This document shows, one piece after another, positions 63,792 through 64,000 of a stretch of DNA of 64,000 nucleotides. This DNA is from Natronorubrum texcoconense (GTDB lineage: Archaea; Halobacteriota; Halobacteria; Halobacteriales; Natrialbaceae). The translations under genes and the position numbers were made by a program. The stretch's first letter is position 1, and every line of letters begins with the position of its first letter. Under the pieces are notes generated by a model. It made no database searches. It saw only the letters and a list, made by a program, of their open reading frames with translations, and was not told the DNA's origin. Location of the stretch: positions 1 through 64,000 of the forward strand of contig NZ_FNFE01000003.1 of assembly GCF_900100335.1 (NCBI RefSeq), in the 5' to 3' direction.

Positions 63792-64000
63792 ACGCGGAAC
63801 CGACGTCCCGGCGGACGTGACGGATCCGATCGCGTACTTCCTCGAGGACCAGCGCTATCACGGCAAGAGCGAACGGACACTCGAGGCCTACGAGCGCGTC
63901 CTTCGGCGGTTCGAGGCGTTCGTGAGCGAGCGCTTCGACGTCGATCGGGTGGGATCGGCCCAGCGACGGGAGTGTATGGCCTGGATCCACTCCCTTCGAG
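63781..64000 (+). CDS. Tyrosine recombinase/integrase (XerC/D-like), N-terminal part
   Basis: The reading frame from the ATG at 63781 runs to the window edge, so only 73 codons are visible. The core-binding (SAM-like) domain of tyrosine recombinases is evident: PIAYFLEDQRYHGKSERT, LEAYERVLRRFEAFVSER and ECMAWIHSLR. The catalytic domain lies beyond the window. It overlaps the DUF5805 gene by 11 bp. Such pairs are widespread in haloarchaeal chromosomes; mobility of this copy cannot be judged. Confidence 0.85.
   Translation, partial: MATERGTDVPADVTDPIAYFLEDQRYHGKSERTLEAYERVLRRFEAFVSERFDVDRVGSAQRRECMAWIHSLR

Noticed and set aside
1-64000. CRISPR arrays, tRNA genes, SRP RNA and complete insertion sequences
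   Set aside because: I looked for regularly spaced repeats, tRNA arms, the SRP core motif and transposase motifs with inverted ends and saw none that I could support.

Overview
The window is about 64 kb of haloarchaeal main-chromosome DNA, most like the Natrinema/Haloterrigena group of Natrialbales (genus inferred from overall look, not tested). Evidence: high GC with strong third-position GC; very acidic proteins; TATA-like boxes 25-30 bp before start codons with almost no leader; Tat/lipobox exported proteins; and archaeal genes such as orc1/cdc6, gatE, srp19, gar1, cetZ, a presenilin-like protease and trmJ. The 5' end of a 16S rRNA gene and a replication-origin-like region lie in the same window, which points to the chromosome.

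Layout. 1-812: 5' end of 16S rRNA (minus strand) and a multi-promoter upstream region. 813-9058: housekeeping and small genes (hydrolase, hisD, HesB/IscA protein, dodecin, class V aminotransferase, two universal stress proteins, MscS channel). 9169-18339: a sugar or polyol cluster, with TrmB regulator, binding protein, two permeases, ATPase, Gfo/Idh/MocA dehydrogenase, a small beta-rich protein and a TIM-barrel isomerase. 18354-25322: HalOD1 protein, photolyase, PAP2 membrane enzyme, orphan oligopeptide-type binding protein, CetZ and a membrane protein. 25830-28215: pterin/folate genes mptE and folP, with a candidate 38-codon gene between them. 28284-32188: an AMP-ligase-like protein, Orc1/Cdc6 and about 1.2 kb of non-coding origin-like DNA with repeated origin-recognition-box-like elements and a CTAG-rich palindrome. 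32189-38877: trmJ, a lipoprotein, a zinc-ribbon protein, a DMT exporter divergent from an Lrp/AsnC regulator, and gatE. 38878-39356: a candidate structured RNA. 39357-43260: small membrane protein and the btuD-btuC / btuF cobalamin uptake genes, divergent from one palindromic TATA box. 43321-47672: srp19-gar1, presenilin-like protease, DUF6517 lipoprotein, cysS. 48177-53164: a 1,532-residue membrane protein with a huge acidic outer part and two cytoplasmic winged helices, then a small winged-helix protein. 53236-61476: BolA, a bacterial-PH-domain pair, fumC, zinc-finger protein, DUF4395 protein, enoyl-CoA hydratase and a sensor kinase. 61477-63395: poorly coding, possibly decayed DNA. 63396-64000: DUF5805 protein and the start of a tyrosine recombinase.

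Working units: the TrmB cluster should import and oxidise or isomerise a carbohydrate; BtuF captures cobalamin at the surface for BtuCD; FolP and MptE handle pterin cofactor synthesis; GatE, CysS, SRP19, GAR1 and TrmJ serve translation and RNA modification; Orc1 and the adjacent repeats form a replication module.

The least explained items are the giant membrane winged-helix protein, the structured RNA candidate near 39.1 kb, the 38-codon gene between folP and mptE, and the CTAG cluster beside the origin. All family assignments come from reading the sequence; no database search was run.
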